Positions 7,982-17,275 of a stretch of DNA of 64,000 bases are shown in pieces. Source of the stretch: an uncultured Clostridia bacterium (GTDB lineage Bacteria; Bacillota; Clostridia; Monoglobales; Monoglobaceae); contig CAJTWN010000008.1 of NCBI GenBank assembly GCA_910580105.1, forward strand, positions 15,743 through 79,742, read 5' to 3'. Positions within the stretch are counted from its first letter, which is position 1; the number at the start of each line of letters is the position of its first letter. The translations under genes were made by a program, and so were the position numbers. The notes beneath the pieces are model-generated. The model worked only from the letters and a program-made list of their open reading frames with translations. It did no database searches and had not been told where the DNA came from.

Positions 7982-10300
7982 TTATTTAGTTGCAAAAAGC
8001 ATTTTAGAAATCGGTTCCATGTTATCAACATCTTCCCAAAGGAATGCTTTCAGCATATATTCTCCCTCAGCAGGAACAGAGATTGCATCTGCCGTAATTG
8101 TATTCTCTCCAACACTAAGAGTCTGAGATTTAACTTTTGCAGACTCCAAAGTTTTTGTTGATTTGTTATACAATGCAACAACCAAAGCAGCTTTATTCAT
8201 TGAAGAATCTGTATTATTGAGTTTAATCTCAACAACATTGTCACCCGCTGCAACTACTGTATTACCGGATACTGCTGTACCATTTATTTTCATGGATGAA
8301 ATTCCAAAACCGCTCTTTGTTGTAAAGCTGAATACATCACTGCTGTCTGTGGAACCATTGCCATTGACTGCTGTAACTTTCCAATAATACTTTGTGCCCG
8401 GCATCAAATTACCATCTTCTCCAGGTACCCAAGTATATTGTGCGTTCCCTGCATATCCCTTACCAGGTTTAATATCACTCTTAATAATTGCGTTGCCGCT
8501 GCTAAAGTCTTGCTGTGTATCAATCGTCAGAACATAGCTTTCTGCACCATTCGGCCAATACGGACGGTCTTCTGACTTGTTCCCTGCTTTTGACATCAAA
8601 GTCCAGTCAAAAGTCAGGTTGCTGATGTCCGCATCTGCAGTTCCGTCTGCAGGTCCAACCAATCCAAATGACTGCGGAGTCGCACCATATACTTTCAGCC
8701 AGTCAACACCGAATCTTTCCTTACCTGTAATGTCTCTTCCGCCATTAATAACGAGGGTATATTTACCAGCTGCCGGTACAGTAATTGTACCGATACATTC
8801 GCGGAATGCACCATTTGCACCATTGAACGGATAGAATACTGCATTTGCTCCCTCAGTATCAGATTTTTCATGAATGGTAACACCGATACCATTTGCCCAT
8901 GCACCCATAACTCTGGCATTATATACATACGTACCTGCTGCTGGTAAATTAATTTCCATTTCTGTTGAACCAGTATGTACACGCGCAAAGCCTATTTCCG
9001 GATTATTTTCACCGGAACCCGTGGGCGGCTGATATTGCAATTCTGAAATATTGTTGACAGCAAACGCTCCCCACAACTGCATATTCGCCTGTGCAGCCGG
9101 AGCATTCGCCTGTACAGCTGTGTACATCGCTTCATTTTCCGCCTCGTCCATTGCAACAACTGCATAATAATACGTTGTTTCAGGTACCCGCGTAACGTCA
9201 ACATAAGAAGTAATCGCTGCTGTTCCGCCTTCATTCAAAAGCGTTCCCTCTTTTGCATTCTCAATTGCGCTAATGGGATTTTCTGAACGGTAAATATAAT
9301 ATTTAATTGCGTCAGCAGAAGAAGAATTATCTGTTGCAGCAGCCCATTTAAGTGTTGCTGTATGTGATGTAACATCGCTTGTGGATACTGTTCCGCCTCC
9401 ACCCGGTGTCGGCGCCACAGTATCCTGCGTAGCTACGGTCGTAAAGCTGCGAACTTCACTTTCGGTAGAACCATTATTATTGATTGCAACAACTTTCCAA
9501 TAATACGTTTTACCCAAAGCAATCTGTCCATCGCTTGTTTTCCACTGATATTGTGCTCTCTTACGCCACTGGCCAGGATCTCCGGGTTTTGTAATTCCCA
9601 ATTCTTCTGCCGTAATAACCTTTTCATAAGCGCCGCTGAAATTGCTGTTGTCAGAAACCATCAATTTGAACTGCGTAGCGCCATTCGGAATTGCATAATA
9701 ATTTTTATCTTCACTATTCTGTGTCCAGTCAAATACCAAACTGTTTGGAACAACCCCTGTTGCATCTGCTGCAGGGCCTGCCAAAGCAAGCGGTACCGGA
9801 GCCACACCTTTAATATTAACTCTTACAACCGCTACACTGCCCTGAATTTTAACCATATGTAATCCTGCACTTGGAACATTAAGAGTACCTGTCATTGGTG
9901 TTTCTGATGGTTTTGTCTCGCTGCCCGCGGGCGGATTTACAGGATAGGTATGGTTATTTTTATTCGTATCTTCATCCAACCATACTGAAAGGCTTTTTTT
10001 ATCCGCATTCCACTGGTTATGTCCAATAATTTCATAACTATAGGAACCTGCTTGCGGGAAATTAATGCTCATTTCCAAAGGTTTGCCAGGATACATCGCC
10101 TTTCCCTGTGCTGCTGTACCGCCAAAATAACAATCAAACGTACTGCCTTTACCCGTTATGCCGGCCTCCATATAAAGCGGCCACATATACACATTGTCTT
10201 CACCCTCTGCCGATACTCCGATTGGCCCGATCACACCAAGTATACCAATGGCCATGACCAATGCCAAAAACAAACTTACAACCTTTCCAAATTTCTTCAT
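7982..10300 (-). CDS. Secreted protein with carbohydrate-binding-like and fibronectin type III-like repeats
   Basis: A 772-aa exported protein. The signal peptide (MKKFGKVVSLFLALVMAIGI... ending near GVSAEG) is cleaved around residue 31. Two similar blocks follow, each with a jelly-roll-like module (YSYEIIGHNQWNADKK and YVYNARVMGAWANGIG) and a fibronectin-like module ending in YYWKVVAINNNGSTESEVRSFTT or the near-copy YYWKVTAVNGNGSTDS. A separate Fn3-like domain lies between them and a beta-rich domain closes the protein. No catalytic domain or cell-wall anchor is seen. It was started at ATG 10300 behind AGGAGGTG; the frame extends 51 codons further without support. A role in binding extracellular glycans is inferred. 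Confidence 0.75.
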   Translation of the reverse strand: MKKFGKVVSLFLALVMAIGILGVIGPIGVSAEGEDNVYMWPLYMEAGITGKGSTFDCYFGGTAAQGKAMYPGKPLEMSINFPQAGSYSYEIIGHNQWNADKKSLSVWLDEDTNKNNHTYPVNPPAGSETKPSETPMTGTLNVPSAGLHMVKIQGSVAVVRVNIKGVAPVPLALAGPAADATGVVPNSLVFDWTQNSEDKNYYAIPNGATQFKLMVSDNSNFSGAYEKVITAEELGITKPGDPGQWRKRAQYQWKTSDGQIALGKTYYWKVVAINNNGSTESEVRSFTTVATQDTVAPTPGGGGTVSTSDVTSHTATLKWAAATDNSSSADAIKYYIYRSENPISAIENAKEGTLLNEGGTAAITSYVDVTRVPETTYYYAVVAMDEAENEAMYTAVQANAPAAQANMQLWGAFAVNNISELQYQPPTGSGENNPEIGFARVHTGSTEMEINLPAAGTYVYNARVMGAWANGIGVTIHEKSDTEGANAVFYPFNGANGAFRECIGTITVPAAGKYTLVINGGRDITGKERFGVDWLKVYGATPQSFGLVGPADGTADADISNLTFDWTLMSKAGNKSEDRPYWPNGAESYVLTIDTQQDFSSGNAIIKSDIKPGKGYAGNAQYTWVPGEDGNLMPGTKYYWKVTAVNGNGSTDSSDVFSFTTKSGFGISSMKINGTAVSGNTVVAAGDNVVEIKLNNTDSSMNKAALVVALYNKSTKTLESAKVKSQTLSVGENTITADAISVPAEGEYMLKAFLWEDVDNMEPISKMLFATK

Positions 10301-10346
10301 TACTAAAATGCACCTCCTAAAATGAAATCTTATATTATTTACAAAG

Positions 10347-10375
10347 ATTGTACCATAACACTTCATTTTTTTCAA
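10347..10375 (-). promoter_or_regulatory. Sigma-A promoter for the secreted repeat protein
   Basis: Minus-strand TTGAAA (10370-10375), 17-base spacer, TACAAT (10347-10352), about 50 bases from the start codon. Confidence 0.75.
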
Positions 10376-10606
10376 CAGAATTATCAAAAACAAAAAGAAA
10401 ACCCCACCAATTTTTTTTCCAGAAAGAAAACCGCGGTAATATACATACCGCATTTATTTAAATCCATATATTGTAACTGCTAAATATTAATTGAATGAAG
10501 GAAATATTTGGAAATTTTCACCACAATACATTGAATTTTTTAAAATACTGCATCCAAGCAAAAAACGTATCCAAAACTATTTGGCTGTATTACCGGAACT
10601 TTTGTA

Positions 10607-10642
10607 ATAAAAATCGGAACGGAGCAAAGCCGTTCCGATTTT
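10607..10642 (-). terminator. Terminator of the beta-glucoside operon
   Basis: An 11-bp stem (AATCGGAACGG with CCGTTCCGATT) with a 7-base loop is followed on the minus strand by TTTTTATTA. Confidence 0.85.
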
Positions 10643-10712
10643 ACATAATTTTTTGTTATCCCAAGTTTCTGCTGTTTACCACACCCGAACAAACCAATTT
10701 CCTGACTGCCTT

Positions 10713-12125
10713 TTATCGCTTCAGCGCACCACCATTTGTCTTTATTATGTTTTTATACCATTCAAAGGATTTCTTTTTATATCGTTTAAATGTTCCCTTT
10801 CCATCATTGTCACGATCTACATAAATATAACCATAGCGTTTCTTCATTTCCGCCGTAGAAGCACTTACAATATCTATACAGCCCCATGACGTATAACCCA
10901 GCACAGGGATTCCATCATCAATCGCCTTTTCTACCTCAACAAGATGGTCATTTAGATAAGCAATCCGATAGTCATCATTTACCGTTTTTTCTCCATCCGG
11001 TCCATCAATTAAAACATCTTCCGCCCCAAGGCCATTCTCCACGATAAACAGAGGCAAAGAATATAAATCGTAAAGCTTTGTCAATGTATACCGCAATCCT
11101 TTTGGATCAATCTGCCATCCCCAATCGCTTGCTTTAAGATAAGGATTAATAAATCCTTTGCTTAAATTTCCGCCCGTCATATTTGCTTTCTCATCTGCAC
11201 TTTCACAGATGCTGGAATAATAGCTGAAAGAAATAAAATCGACTGTGTTTTTCAAAATTTCTTTATCTTTATCCGTCATATCAACTTTGATATTGTTTTT
11301 CTCAAAATAACGCAGCAAATAGTTTGGATATTCTCCCCTTGCATGAATATGCGCAAACTGATAAGTTTCCCTGTCGCGCAGCATCGTTTTTATCACGTCG
11401 TCCGGAGAGGGGGTCAACGGATATATCGTTATCCCTAAAATCATACACCCTACCATGGCGCCGGGGATTATCTCATGACAAAGTTTGGTCACAGCAGCGC
11501 TGGCTACCAGCTGATAATGCATTGCTGTATAGAGCTGCGACTGAGAGAGTTGTTCCTTCTCAGTTAAAATTGCTCCGCACATAAATGGCGCTTTTAATAT
11601 GGCATTTATTTCATTGAACGTCAGCCAATACTTGACCTTATCCTTATATCGCTTAAATACAGTCTCTGCAAACCGTTCAAACAATGAAATTGTGTTTCGA
11701 TTCAGCCATCCGTTGTATTTTTTTGCCAGCGCTAAAGGCGGCTCGTAGTGAGACAACGTAACAAGCGGCTGTATTCCATATTTTAAGCATTCATCAAACA
11801 AATCATCATAAAACGCAAGCCCTTTCTCATTGGGAATCTCGTCATCACCATTAGGAAAAATTCTGCTCCATGCAATGGATGTCCGAAAAACCTTAAAACC
11901 CATTTCAGCAAACAATTTAATATCTTCTTTATATCGGTGATAAAAGTCAATACCTTCCAGCTTTAAGTTATTCTCTGTGGGATTTTCGGTTCTTTCTCCC
12001 CGAATGCCCTCCGGCATAACATCCTGCACAGAAAGCCCTTTACCATCCGTGTTATAAGCGCCTTCACATTGGTTCGCAGCAACTGCACCACCCCATAAAA
12101 AATCCTTCGGAAATTTACTTTCCAT
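10713..12125 (-). CDS. bglA: 6-phospho-beta-glucosidase, glycoside hydrolase family 1
   Basis: A cytoplasmic GH1 enzyme of 470 aa that hydrolyses phosphorylated beta-glucosides delivered by the adjacent PTS. The family N-terminus FPKDFLWGGAVAANQCEGAY is present. The acid/base glutamate is E172 in TFNEIN and the nucleophile is E363 in IVENGLG. The phospho-sugar specificity is inferred from the immediately upstream EIIBCA gene (two-base gap), not from a residue I could verify. It is second in a two-gene operon. Confidence 0.93.
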   Translation of the reverse strand: MESKFPKDFLWGGAVAANQCEGAYNTDGKGLSVQDVMPEGIRGERTENPTENNLKLEGIDFYHRYKEDIKLFAEMGFKVFRTSIAWSRIFPNGDDEIPNEKGLAFYDDLFDECLKYGIQPLVTLSHYEPPLALAKKYNGWLNRNTISLFERFAETVFKRYKDKVKYWLTFNEINAILKAPFMCGAILTEKEQLSQSQLYTAMHYQLVASAAVTKLCHEIIPGAMVGCMILGITIYPLTPSPDDVIKTMLRDRETYQFAHIHARGEYPNYLLRYFEKNNIKVDMTDKDKEILKNTVDFISFSYYSSICESADEKANMTGGNLSKGFINPYLKASDWGWQIDPKGLRYTLTKLYDLYSLPLFIVENGLGAEDVLIDGPDGEKTVNDDYRIAYLNDHLVEVEKAIDDGIPVLGYTSWGCIDIVSASTAEMKKRYGYIYVDRDNDGKGTFKRYKKKSFEWYKNIIKTNGGALKR

Positions 12126-12127
12126 TG

Positions 12128-14005
12128 TTATTTCTTCTCTCCCTTCAGTAACAAAAAAGGCTTTTTCTCTATTGCACGACTGCCATTTCTTTCGATTTTC
12201 GAATAATTTGTATGATTGGTAACGACTATTGATGTGGTGACATCATACCCTTCCTCTTTTATTTTTTCAATATTAAACTCAATCAGCGGCTGTCCTGTTT
12301 TCACTCTGTCACCCTTGTTTACCATTGCTTTAAAATATTTTCCATTCAGACGCACCGTATCAATCCCTATGTGTATTAACAGTTCTGCCCCGCCATCGGT
12401 AACCAAGCTAATTGCATGATTTGTGTCAAATACTGTATCAATTTTGGCATCAGCCGGAGAGACAAGCAACCCCGTTTCAGGAATAATTGCAGCACCATCA
12501 CCTAAAATTTTCTCAGCAAATGTGGGATCGGAAACCTTTTCAATAGGGATTATTTCTCCTTTAACAGGCGCGCACAGTTCTTCACTTTTTACATTTGTCC
12601 TATCAATTTGATTATCAACTGTATCCGGCAATTCACTGTCTTTGGGATCATCAAATCCAAGAATAAGTGTTGCAGCAAAAGAAACGACCAGAGCAATTGC
12701 ACTTCCAATAATCGCATTGGTAATATTCGTAAAACCTTCTGTTCCAATATATCCCGGCAAAGCCAAAAGACCCGGCGAACCAGAGGTATAACGCCCAACC
12801 CCTGTAATACCAAGATACAATCCGGCTGCTGCACCACCGATACTTGCTGCAATCAACGGTTTTTTCAACTTTAAGTTTACCCCATAAAGTGCAGGTTCGG
12901 TAATCCCGCAGACCGCCGTAATACCGGAAGAATATGCTTCCTGGCGCATAATTCTATTTTTTGTACGAAGCGCAACTGCAAATGCAGCGCCGCCCTGGGC
13001 AATATTTGAGCCAAGCATACCCGGACCGACGATTGTGTCAAACCCTGCCGTGGCAATATTGTTAATCCCAATTGGAATAAGGCCGTAATGGGTACCGGTC
13101 ATAACCAGATACGGCGAAACAGCGCCAATAATCAGCGGAACAAGCCAACTTACATGACTGTTTAAAAATGTTATACCGGCAGCAATAGCATCCCCGATAA
13201 TTGTTCCCAGCGGCCCCAAAATTGTAATAGAAATCACACCGGTTACAACCAGAGTAATCAATGGTTTGGTAAAGAATTTAACTGGTTTCGGTGATATTTT
13301 ATCCGCAATGGGTTCAATATAGGACATCAGCCAAATTGCCAAAATAATTGGTATAACCGATGATGAATATGTTGCCGGCGTAACGGGAATACCAATGAAT
13401 CTCAACACATCTCCCGTTTGTTTAACATCATTAATCATCGACACAAAATCAGGATGGAGTAATATCCCGGAAATTGACATAGCCATGACAACATTACAGT
13501 TAAGTTTGCGTGCAGCAGAATATGCAATTAAAAACGGCAAAAAATAAAATGCCGCATCGGAAAACACTGCTAAAATTCTGTAAGTCTGCGAGGTTTTGTC
13601 AACCCATCCAAACGCCAGAAGGAGTGCCATAAATGCCTTTAAAATACCGGCGCCCGTGATTGCAGGAATAATTGGCGTAAAGATACCTGCAATTGTATCT
13701 AATATTCTACTTATAACGCTTCGGTTATCATTCTCATTTTTATCTCCATTTCTTTCTTCAAAATTTCCTATTACGTTTAACTCACGATATACATTTGGAA
13801 CATCACTTCCTATGATAACCTGAAACTGTCCCCCTTTATTGACAATGCCCATAACCCCTTTGATATTCTCCAAATGTTTTTTATCAATCTTGCCGTCATC
13901 CTTTAAATTAAATCGCAGGCGTGTGGCACAATGTGTAAAAGATATGATATTTTCTTTTCCGCCAATATCGTTCAAAATCATTTCTGCCAGTTTTTTATAA
14001 TCCAT
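12128..14005 (-). CDS. bglP: Beta-glucoside-specific PTS transporter, EIIBCA
   Basis: A 625-aa fused permease that imports and phosphorylates beta-glucosides such as cellobiose, arbutin or salicin. The domain order is IIB (Cys26 in FTHCATRLRF), a IIC membrane domain (about 100-450), and IIA (His545 in LLIHIGIDTV). ATG 14005 follows GGAGGAG by ten bases. No BglG/LicT antiterminator gene or convincing RAT sequence is nearby, so the usual antitermination control is not evident here. Confidence 0.94.
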   Translation of the reverse strand: MDYKKLAEMILNDIGGKENIISFTHCATRLRFNLKDDGKIDKKHLENIKGVMGIVNKGGQFQVIIGSDVPNVYRELNVIGNFEERNGDKNENDNRSVISRILDTIAGIFTPIIPAITGAGILKAFMALLLAFGWVDKTSQTYRILAVFSDAAFYFLPFLIAYSAARKLNCNVVMAMSISGILLHPDFVSMINDVKQTGDVLRFIGIPVTPATYSSSVIPIILAIWLMSYIEPIADKISPKPVKFFTKPLITLVVTGVISITILGPLGTIIGDAIAAGITFLNSHVSWLVPLIIGAVSPYLVMTGTHYGLIPIGINNIATAGFDTIVGPGMLGSNIAQGGAAFAVALRTKNRIMRQEAYSSGITAVCGITEPALYGVNLKLKKPLIAASIGGAAAGLYLGITGVGRYTSGSPGLLALPGYIGTEGFTNITNAIIGSAIALVVSFAATLILGFDDPKDSELPDTVDNQIDRTNVKSEELCAPVKGEIIPIEKVSDPTFAEKILGDGAAIIPETGLLVSPADAKIDTVFDTNHAISLVTDGGAELLIHIGIDTVRLNGKYFKAMVNKGDRVKTGQPLIEFNIEKIKEEGYDVTTSIVVTNHTNYSKIERNGSRAIEKKPFLLLKGEKK

Positions 14006-14240
14006 AGTACATAAACTCCTCCATCAAAAATGTAATTCATATCATACATTTTTTAGTATCGGCTTCCGAAGAAATTTTATACAACGGAATAAATAAATGG
14101 ACAGTTTTGATACAACAATTCTACACTTCATTCAAAAAACAGATACAATTTCTTGTTGGATATATTTTTTTCAAATTTAACAGTGATAACAAACGATATT
14201 TTTTAAATACAAAATTGCAAATTCAAGTAGAAAATATGCG

Positions 14241-14279
14241 CAGTAACTACTTTCAAGCCTTTGGCATAAACTGTTACTG
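14241..14279. promoter_or_regulatory. Inverted repeat enclosing a sigma-K-like box, upstream of the collagen-like gene
   Basis: CAGTAAC (14241-14247) and GTTACTG (14273-14279) form a perfect 7-bp dyad. AC (14246-14247), a 17-base spacer and CATAAACTG (14265-14273) lie inside it and resemble a sigma-K promoter with one mismatch. The region (14006-14345) between divergent bglP and the collagen-like gene otherwise shows no gene. Confidence 0.35.
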
Positions 14280-14345
14280 AACATTCGTATAAATTGTTTT
14301 AAAAATATTCGAATTAAATATATGAAAGTTAGGACTGATCATAAT

Positions 14346-15926
14346 ATGAATCAATATCATCACAACATTAATTGTGGGGACGAAAAAAAATGTAACGATT
14401 TTTATCCCTGTAACTGCAATTGTGGATGTTGTCAAGGTCCGCAAGGGCCTGCTGGCCCGCAAGGTGAGCAAGGTCCACAGGGCGCAACCGGACCGCAGGG
14501 TGAACAGGGCCTTCAGGGGCCGGCCGGGCCGCAGGGCGAACAAGGCCTTCAGGGTCCAACCGGGCCGCAAGGGGAGCAAGGTCTCCAAGGGCCTGCCGGG
14601 CCACAAGGCGAACAAGGCCTTCAGGGTCCAACCGGGCCGCAGGGCGAACAAGGTCTTCAGGGTCCAACCGGGCCACAAGGCGAACAAGGTCTCCAAGGAC
14701 CTGCCGGACCGCAGGGCGAACAAGGTCTCCAGGGGCCTGCCGGGCCACAAGGCGAGCAAGGCCTTCAGGGTCCAACCGGGCCGCAGGGCGAACAAGGTCT
14801 CCAAGGACCTGCCGGACCGCAGGGCGAACAAGGTCTCCAAGGACCTGCCGGACCGCAAGGAGAGCAAGGCCTTCAGGGTCCAACCGGGCCGCAGGGTGAA
14901 CAGGGCCTCCAAGGACCTGCCGGACCGCAGGGTGAACAGGGCCTTCAGGGTCCAACCGGGCCGCAGGGTGAACAAGGCCTTCAAGGGCCTGCCGGGCCAC
15001 AAGGCGAACAAGGCCTTCAGGGTCCAACCGGGCCGCAGGGTGAACAGGGCCTTCAGGGTCCAACCGGGCCGCAGGGTGAACAGGGCCTCCAGGGACCTGC
15101 CGGACCGCAGGGCGAACAAGGCCTTCAGGGTCCAACCGGGCCGCAGGGTGAACAGGGCCTCCAGGGGCCTGCCGGGCCGCAGGGCGAACAAGGTCTTCAG
15201 GGACCTGCCGGACCGCAGGGCGAACAGGGCCTTCAGGGACCTGCCGGGCCGCAAGGTGAACAGGGCCTTCAGGGGCCTGCCGGGCCGCAGGGCGAACAGG
15301 GCCTTCAGGGACCTGCCGGGCCGCAAGGGGAGCAAGGACCAACCGGTACTTTTGAGCCCGGGGAAGTCCTGTTTTATGCAAATGGAAACGGCGGACCAAT
15401 ACCCATCCGTTTTGGAGAAGATTTAAACTTTATATCACCAAATTTAGATATTTTTTTAACAGATAATCCAGCGACTGTGGATATTAATGGCCGAATAAAT
15501 GAGAATGCGTTTGGCGGTCTTTATTCTAATACGATACAATCATTTAATTTTTCAACTGACGGACAGGCCGAACAAATTCAGCTCAATAATTTTATGCCTT
15601 CATTTAACGTTGGCACAACTTCAAATGAACTGCAAATTTTTATTCCCGGTGAATATGAAATTAACTATATGATTCGTATCGCTCCAACAGATACGCCAGA
15701 CCAAACAATTTCTGCCGGGGTACGGCAAAACGGCAGTTTTATTGATTCCACATTGCAATATAGCACACTTTCCTCAACAGGAACTACTATTTTACAAGGA
15801 AGTGTTATAGAATTTTTAAATGGTCAAGTTGATTTAGCCTTTTTATCCACTGGTGCTGCAACATTCGATTTAACTACACTTACAAACGCCACATTGACTA
15901 TAGAACGACTCTCTCCATTACCATGA
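14346..15926 (+). CDS. Collagen-like protein with BclA-like C-terminal domain, probable exosporium or spore-surface protein
   Basis: About 526 aa. A short Cys-rich N-terminus (NCGCC) is followed by a long Gly-X-Y region of near-identical 12-residue units GP(A/T)GPQGEQGLQ. A C-terminal domain of about 190 residues starts near FEPGEVLFYANGNGG and includes FIPGEYEINYMIRI. It resembles the trimerising TNF/C1q-like head of BclA spore glycoproteins. ATG 14346 has AGGA upstream; ATG 14322 is also in frame but has no ribosome binding site. There is no signal peptide, as expected for a mother-cell spore-coat protein. The spore role is inferred from architecture plus the dpaAB genes in the same genome. 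Confidence 0.85.
   Translation: MNQYHHNINCGDEKKCNDFYPCNCNCGCCQGPQGPAGPQGEQGPQGATGPQGEQGLQGPAGPQGEQGLQGPTGPQGEQGLQGPAGPQGEQGLQGPTGPQGEQGLQGPTGPQGEQGLQGPAGPQGEQGLQGPAGPQGEQGLQGPTGPQGEQGLQGPAGPQGEQGLQGPAGPQGEQGLQGPTGPQGEQGLQGPAGPQGEQGLQGPTGPQGEQGLQGPAGPQGEQGLQGPTGPQGEQGLQGPTGPQGEQGLQGPAGPQGEQGLQGPTGPQGEQGLQGPAGPQGEQGLQGPAGPQGEQGLQGPAGPQGEQGLQGPAGPQGEQGLQGPAGPQGEQGPTGTFEPGEVLFYANGNGGPIPIRFGEDLNFISPNLDIFLTDNPATVDINGRINENAFGGLYSNTIQSFNFSTDGQAEQIQLNNFMPSFNVGTTSNELQIFIPGEYEINYMIRIAPTDTPDQTISAGVRQNGSFIDSTLQYSTLSSTGTTILQGSVIEFLNGQVDLAFLSTGAATFDLTTLTNATLTIERLSPLP
14517..15308 (+). repeat. Tandem array of 22 36-bp units inside the collagen-like gene
   Basis: Twenty-two consecutive 36-bp units encode GPAGPQGEQGLQ or GPTGPQGEQGLQ, flanked by slightly diverged units. 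The third codon of the unit alternates Ala/Thr in an irregular order (A T A T T A A T A A T A T A T T A T A A A A). Silent changes (caa/cag, ggc/ggt) differ between units, so some have diverged since duplication. Confidence 0.95.
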
Positions 15927-16138
15927 AAATTTCAAACGAGCTGCAATTTATTTTTCACTCAATATTGTTCGTAAGAAAAGAAAAAGATCATCTATATACG
16001 AAGACGCTCATCCCAATAACCACCGAAGAATTGTATAACACAATATATAAAATCTATTTTTACACTTCTTCTATGCAACTTTGTAATATTTTTCACACAA
16101 ATTTTTAAAAAGTTATTGGAAAAATCGTGTATAAAACA

Positions 16139-16168
16139 AAAGAACCAACGTTTTTACGCTGGTTCTTT
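16139..16168 (-). terminator. Terminator downstream of tRNA-Pro
   Basis: Stem AAAGAACCA with TGGTTCTTT, extended by CGT/ACG around a short loop, followed on the minus strand by TGTTTTATA. It would end the transcript that contains the tRNA. The preceding 15927-16138 region shows no gene. Confidence 0.75.
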
Positions 16169-16174
16169 AATTTT

Positions 16175-16251
16175 TGGTCGAGGTGACAGGATTTGAACCT
16201 GCGACCCCTTCGTCCCGAACGAAGTACTCTACCAAACTGAGCCACACCTCG
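16175..16251 (-). tRNA. tRNA-Pro, anticodon CGG
   Basis: A full cloverleaf on the minus strand. The acceptor stem is CGAGGTG with CACCTCG, the D arm is GGCTCAGTTTGGTAGAGT, and the T arm is GCAGGTTCAAATCCTGT. The anticodon stem CTTCG/CGAAG carries loop TTCGGGA with anticodon CGG at 16215-16217 and G37, as usual for proline. The 3' CCA is encoded (16175-16177). It lies downstream of pgsA in the same direction. Confidence 0.96.
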
Positions 16252-16309
16252 ACAACGTTCATTAGTATAGCATGGGACGATTTTTTTGTCAACACTTTTT
16301 TTATACTTT

Positions 16310-16840
16310 CTACACTTTTTTTACTCTTTTTTCATCATAATGGCGGATGGTATCCACCAAATATGCTATTGCCGAAAATGCCATAGCAAAAATCATTATA
16401 ACTAACAGCGCATATGTACATACAGACGGCATCTGTCTCCATACAATGAATAAGAAAACAATGGCATAAAAAACAACAGTTGCCGCTTTTCCGTACCAGT
16501 TAGAATGAACCACAATTTTACGAAGATACAATATTCCGCCAATCACAATCATAGATACTTCTTTAACAATTACAATAATCAAAATCCAAAGAGGAATCAC
16601 TTCGGCAATTACCAAACAAACAACTGCAGTTATCTGCATCAGTTTGTCCACAAACGGATCATAAACCTTTCCGAAATCAGTTATCATCTGATATTTTCTT
16701 GCAATATAGCCATCGATAATATCTGTAACCCCCGAAAGAGTAAAGACAACAGCTGCCGCCGCCGGATGGCCGCCAAGAACCAAAAAGGCGAAGATTGGCA
16801 CAAATATCAACCGCACAGTTGTTAAAATGTTTGGAATCAT
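16310..16840 (-). CDS. pgsA: CDP-diacylglycerol--glycerol-3-phosphate 3-phosphatidyltransferase
   Basis: Membrane enzyme (176 aa) making phosphatidylglycerophosphate, the first step to phosphatidylglycerol. The CDP-alcohol phosphotransferase signature DGxxAR(x8)Gx3Dx3D is intact, starting at DGYIARKYQ around residue 43. About five helices are visible. The ATG overlaps the stop of the thioesterase gene by four bases. It is last protein gene in the mtrB-pyk-thioesterase-pgsA run. Confidence 0.93.
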   Translation of the reverse strand: MIPNILTTVRLIFVPIFAFLVLGGHPAAAAVVFTLSGVTDIIDGYIARKYQMITDFGKVYDPFVDKLMQITAVVCLVIAEVIPLWILIIVIVKEVSMIVIGGILYLRKIVVHSNWYGKAATVVFYAIVFLFIVWRQMPSVCTYALLVIMIFAMAFSAIAYLVDTIRHYDEKRVKKV

Positions 16841-17256
16841 GCCTCTTCACCTCTCAATTTCTCCATTATTTTATAGATATGCGGATATTCTCGTTTCAAA
16901 TTCAAAGGTTTTAACTCCGGCGTTGTAAAACCATGGGTCGTATAACCGGTCGCAAGCTCTTTCTGGTCTGAATCCCTTATTACACGATAACAGAAGATAC
17001 ATTTTGCAACTCCAAGTTTGGCAAGTTCCACCTCTATCCAAACATCATCTCCGTACCGGGCCCCCTCGATAAATTTTGCATAGCAATCAACCAAGGGAAG
17101 CCATACACCTTCTTTTTCAACCTGGTCATATGTCATACCGCCAGACTTAAAAAATTCCGTTCTTCCAACTTCAAACCATGGAAAGTAACGGGAATGGTGA
17201 ACGATTCCCATCCGGTCTGTTTCCGCATACCGCACCGAAATTTTGGTTCTGAACAT
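16837..17256 (-). CDS. Acyl-CoA thioesterase, YbgC/4-hydroxybenzoyl-CoA thioesterase family
   Basis: A hotdog-fold protein of 139 aa. The family signature near residue 10, RYAETDRMGIVHHSRYFPWFE, includes the catalytic aspartate of the DxMGxVHHxxY motif. It probably hydrolyses short or medium acyl-CoA; the substrate is unknown. It lies 19 bases after pyk and is translationally coupled to pgsA. Confidence 0.88.
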   Translation of the reverse strand: MFRTKISVRYAETDRMGIVHHSRYFPWFEVGRTEFFKSGGMTYDQVEKEGVWLPLVDCYAKFIEGARYGDDVWIEVELAKLGVAKCIFCYRVIRDSDQKELATGYTTHGFTTPELKPLNLKREYPHIYKIMEKLRGEEA

Positions 17257-17275
17257 ACGTTCACTCCATTTCTAG

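Larger units (their letters stand above)
10301..10712. other. Intergenic region with a promoter and a terminator, no gene seen
   Basis: AT-rich spacer. It holds the promoter of the secreted-protein gene and the terminator of the beta-glucoside operon. The segment in between (about 10376-10606) shows no supported coding frame or repeat. Confidence 0.6.

Noticed and set aside
14006..14345. BglG/LicT ribonucleic antiterminator (RAT) upstream of bglP
   Set aside because: GTTACTG-like words occur, but the ordered RAT pairing (GGATTGTTACTGC...GCAGGCAAAACC) is not present, and no antiterminator gene is nearby.
14274..15399. Long open frames on the minus strand and in another plus frame across the collagen repeat
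   Set aside because: They are by-products of the 36-bp periodic GC-rich repeat, low complexity (LRPGRPLKALF), without ribosome binding sites. The Gly-X-Y frame alone has a proper N-terminus and head domain.
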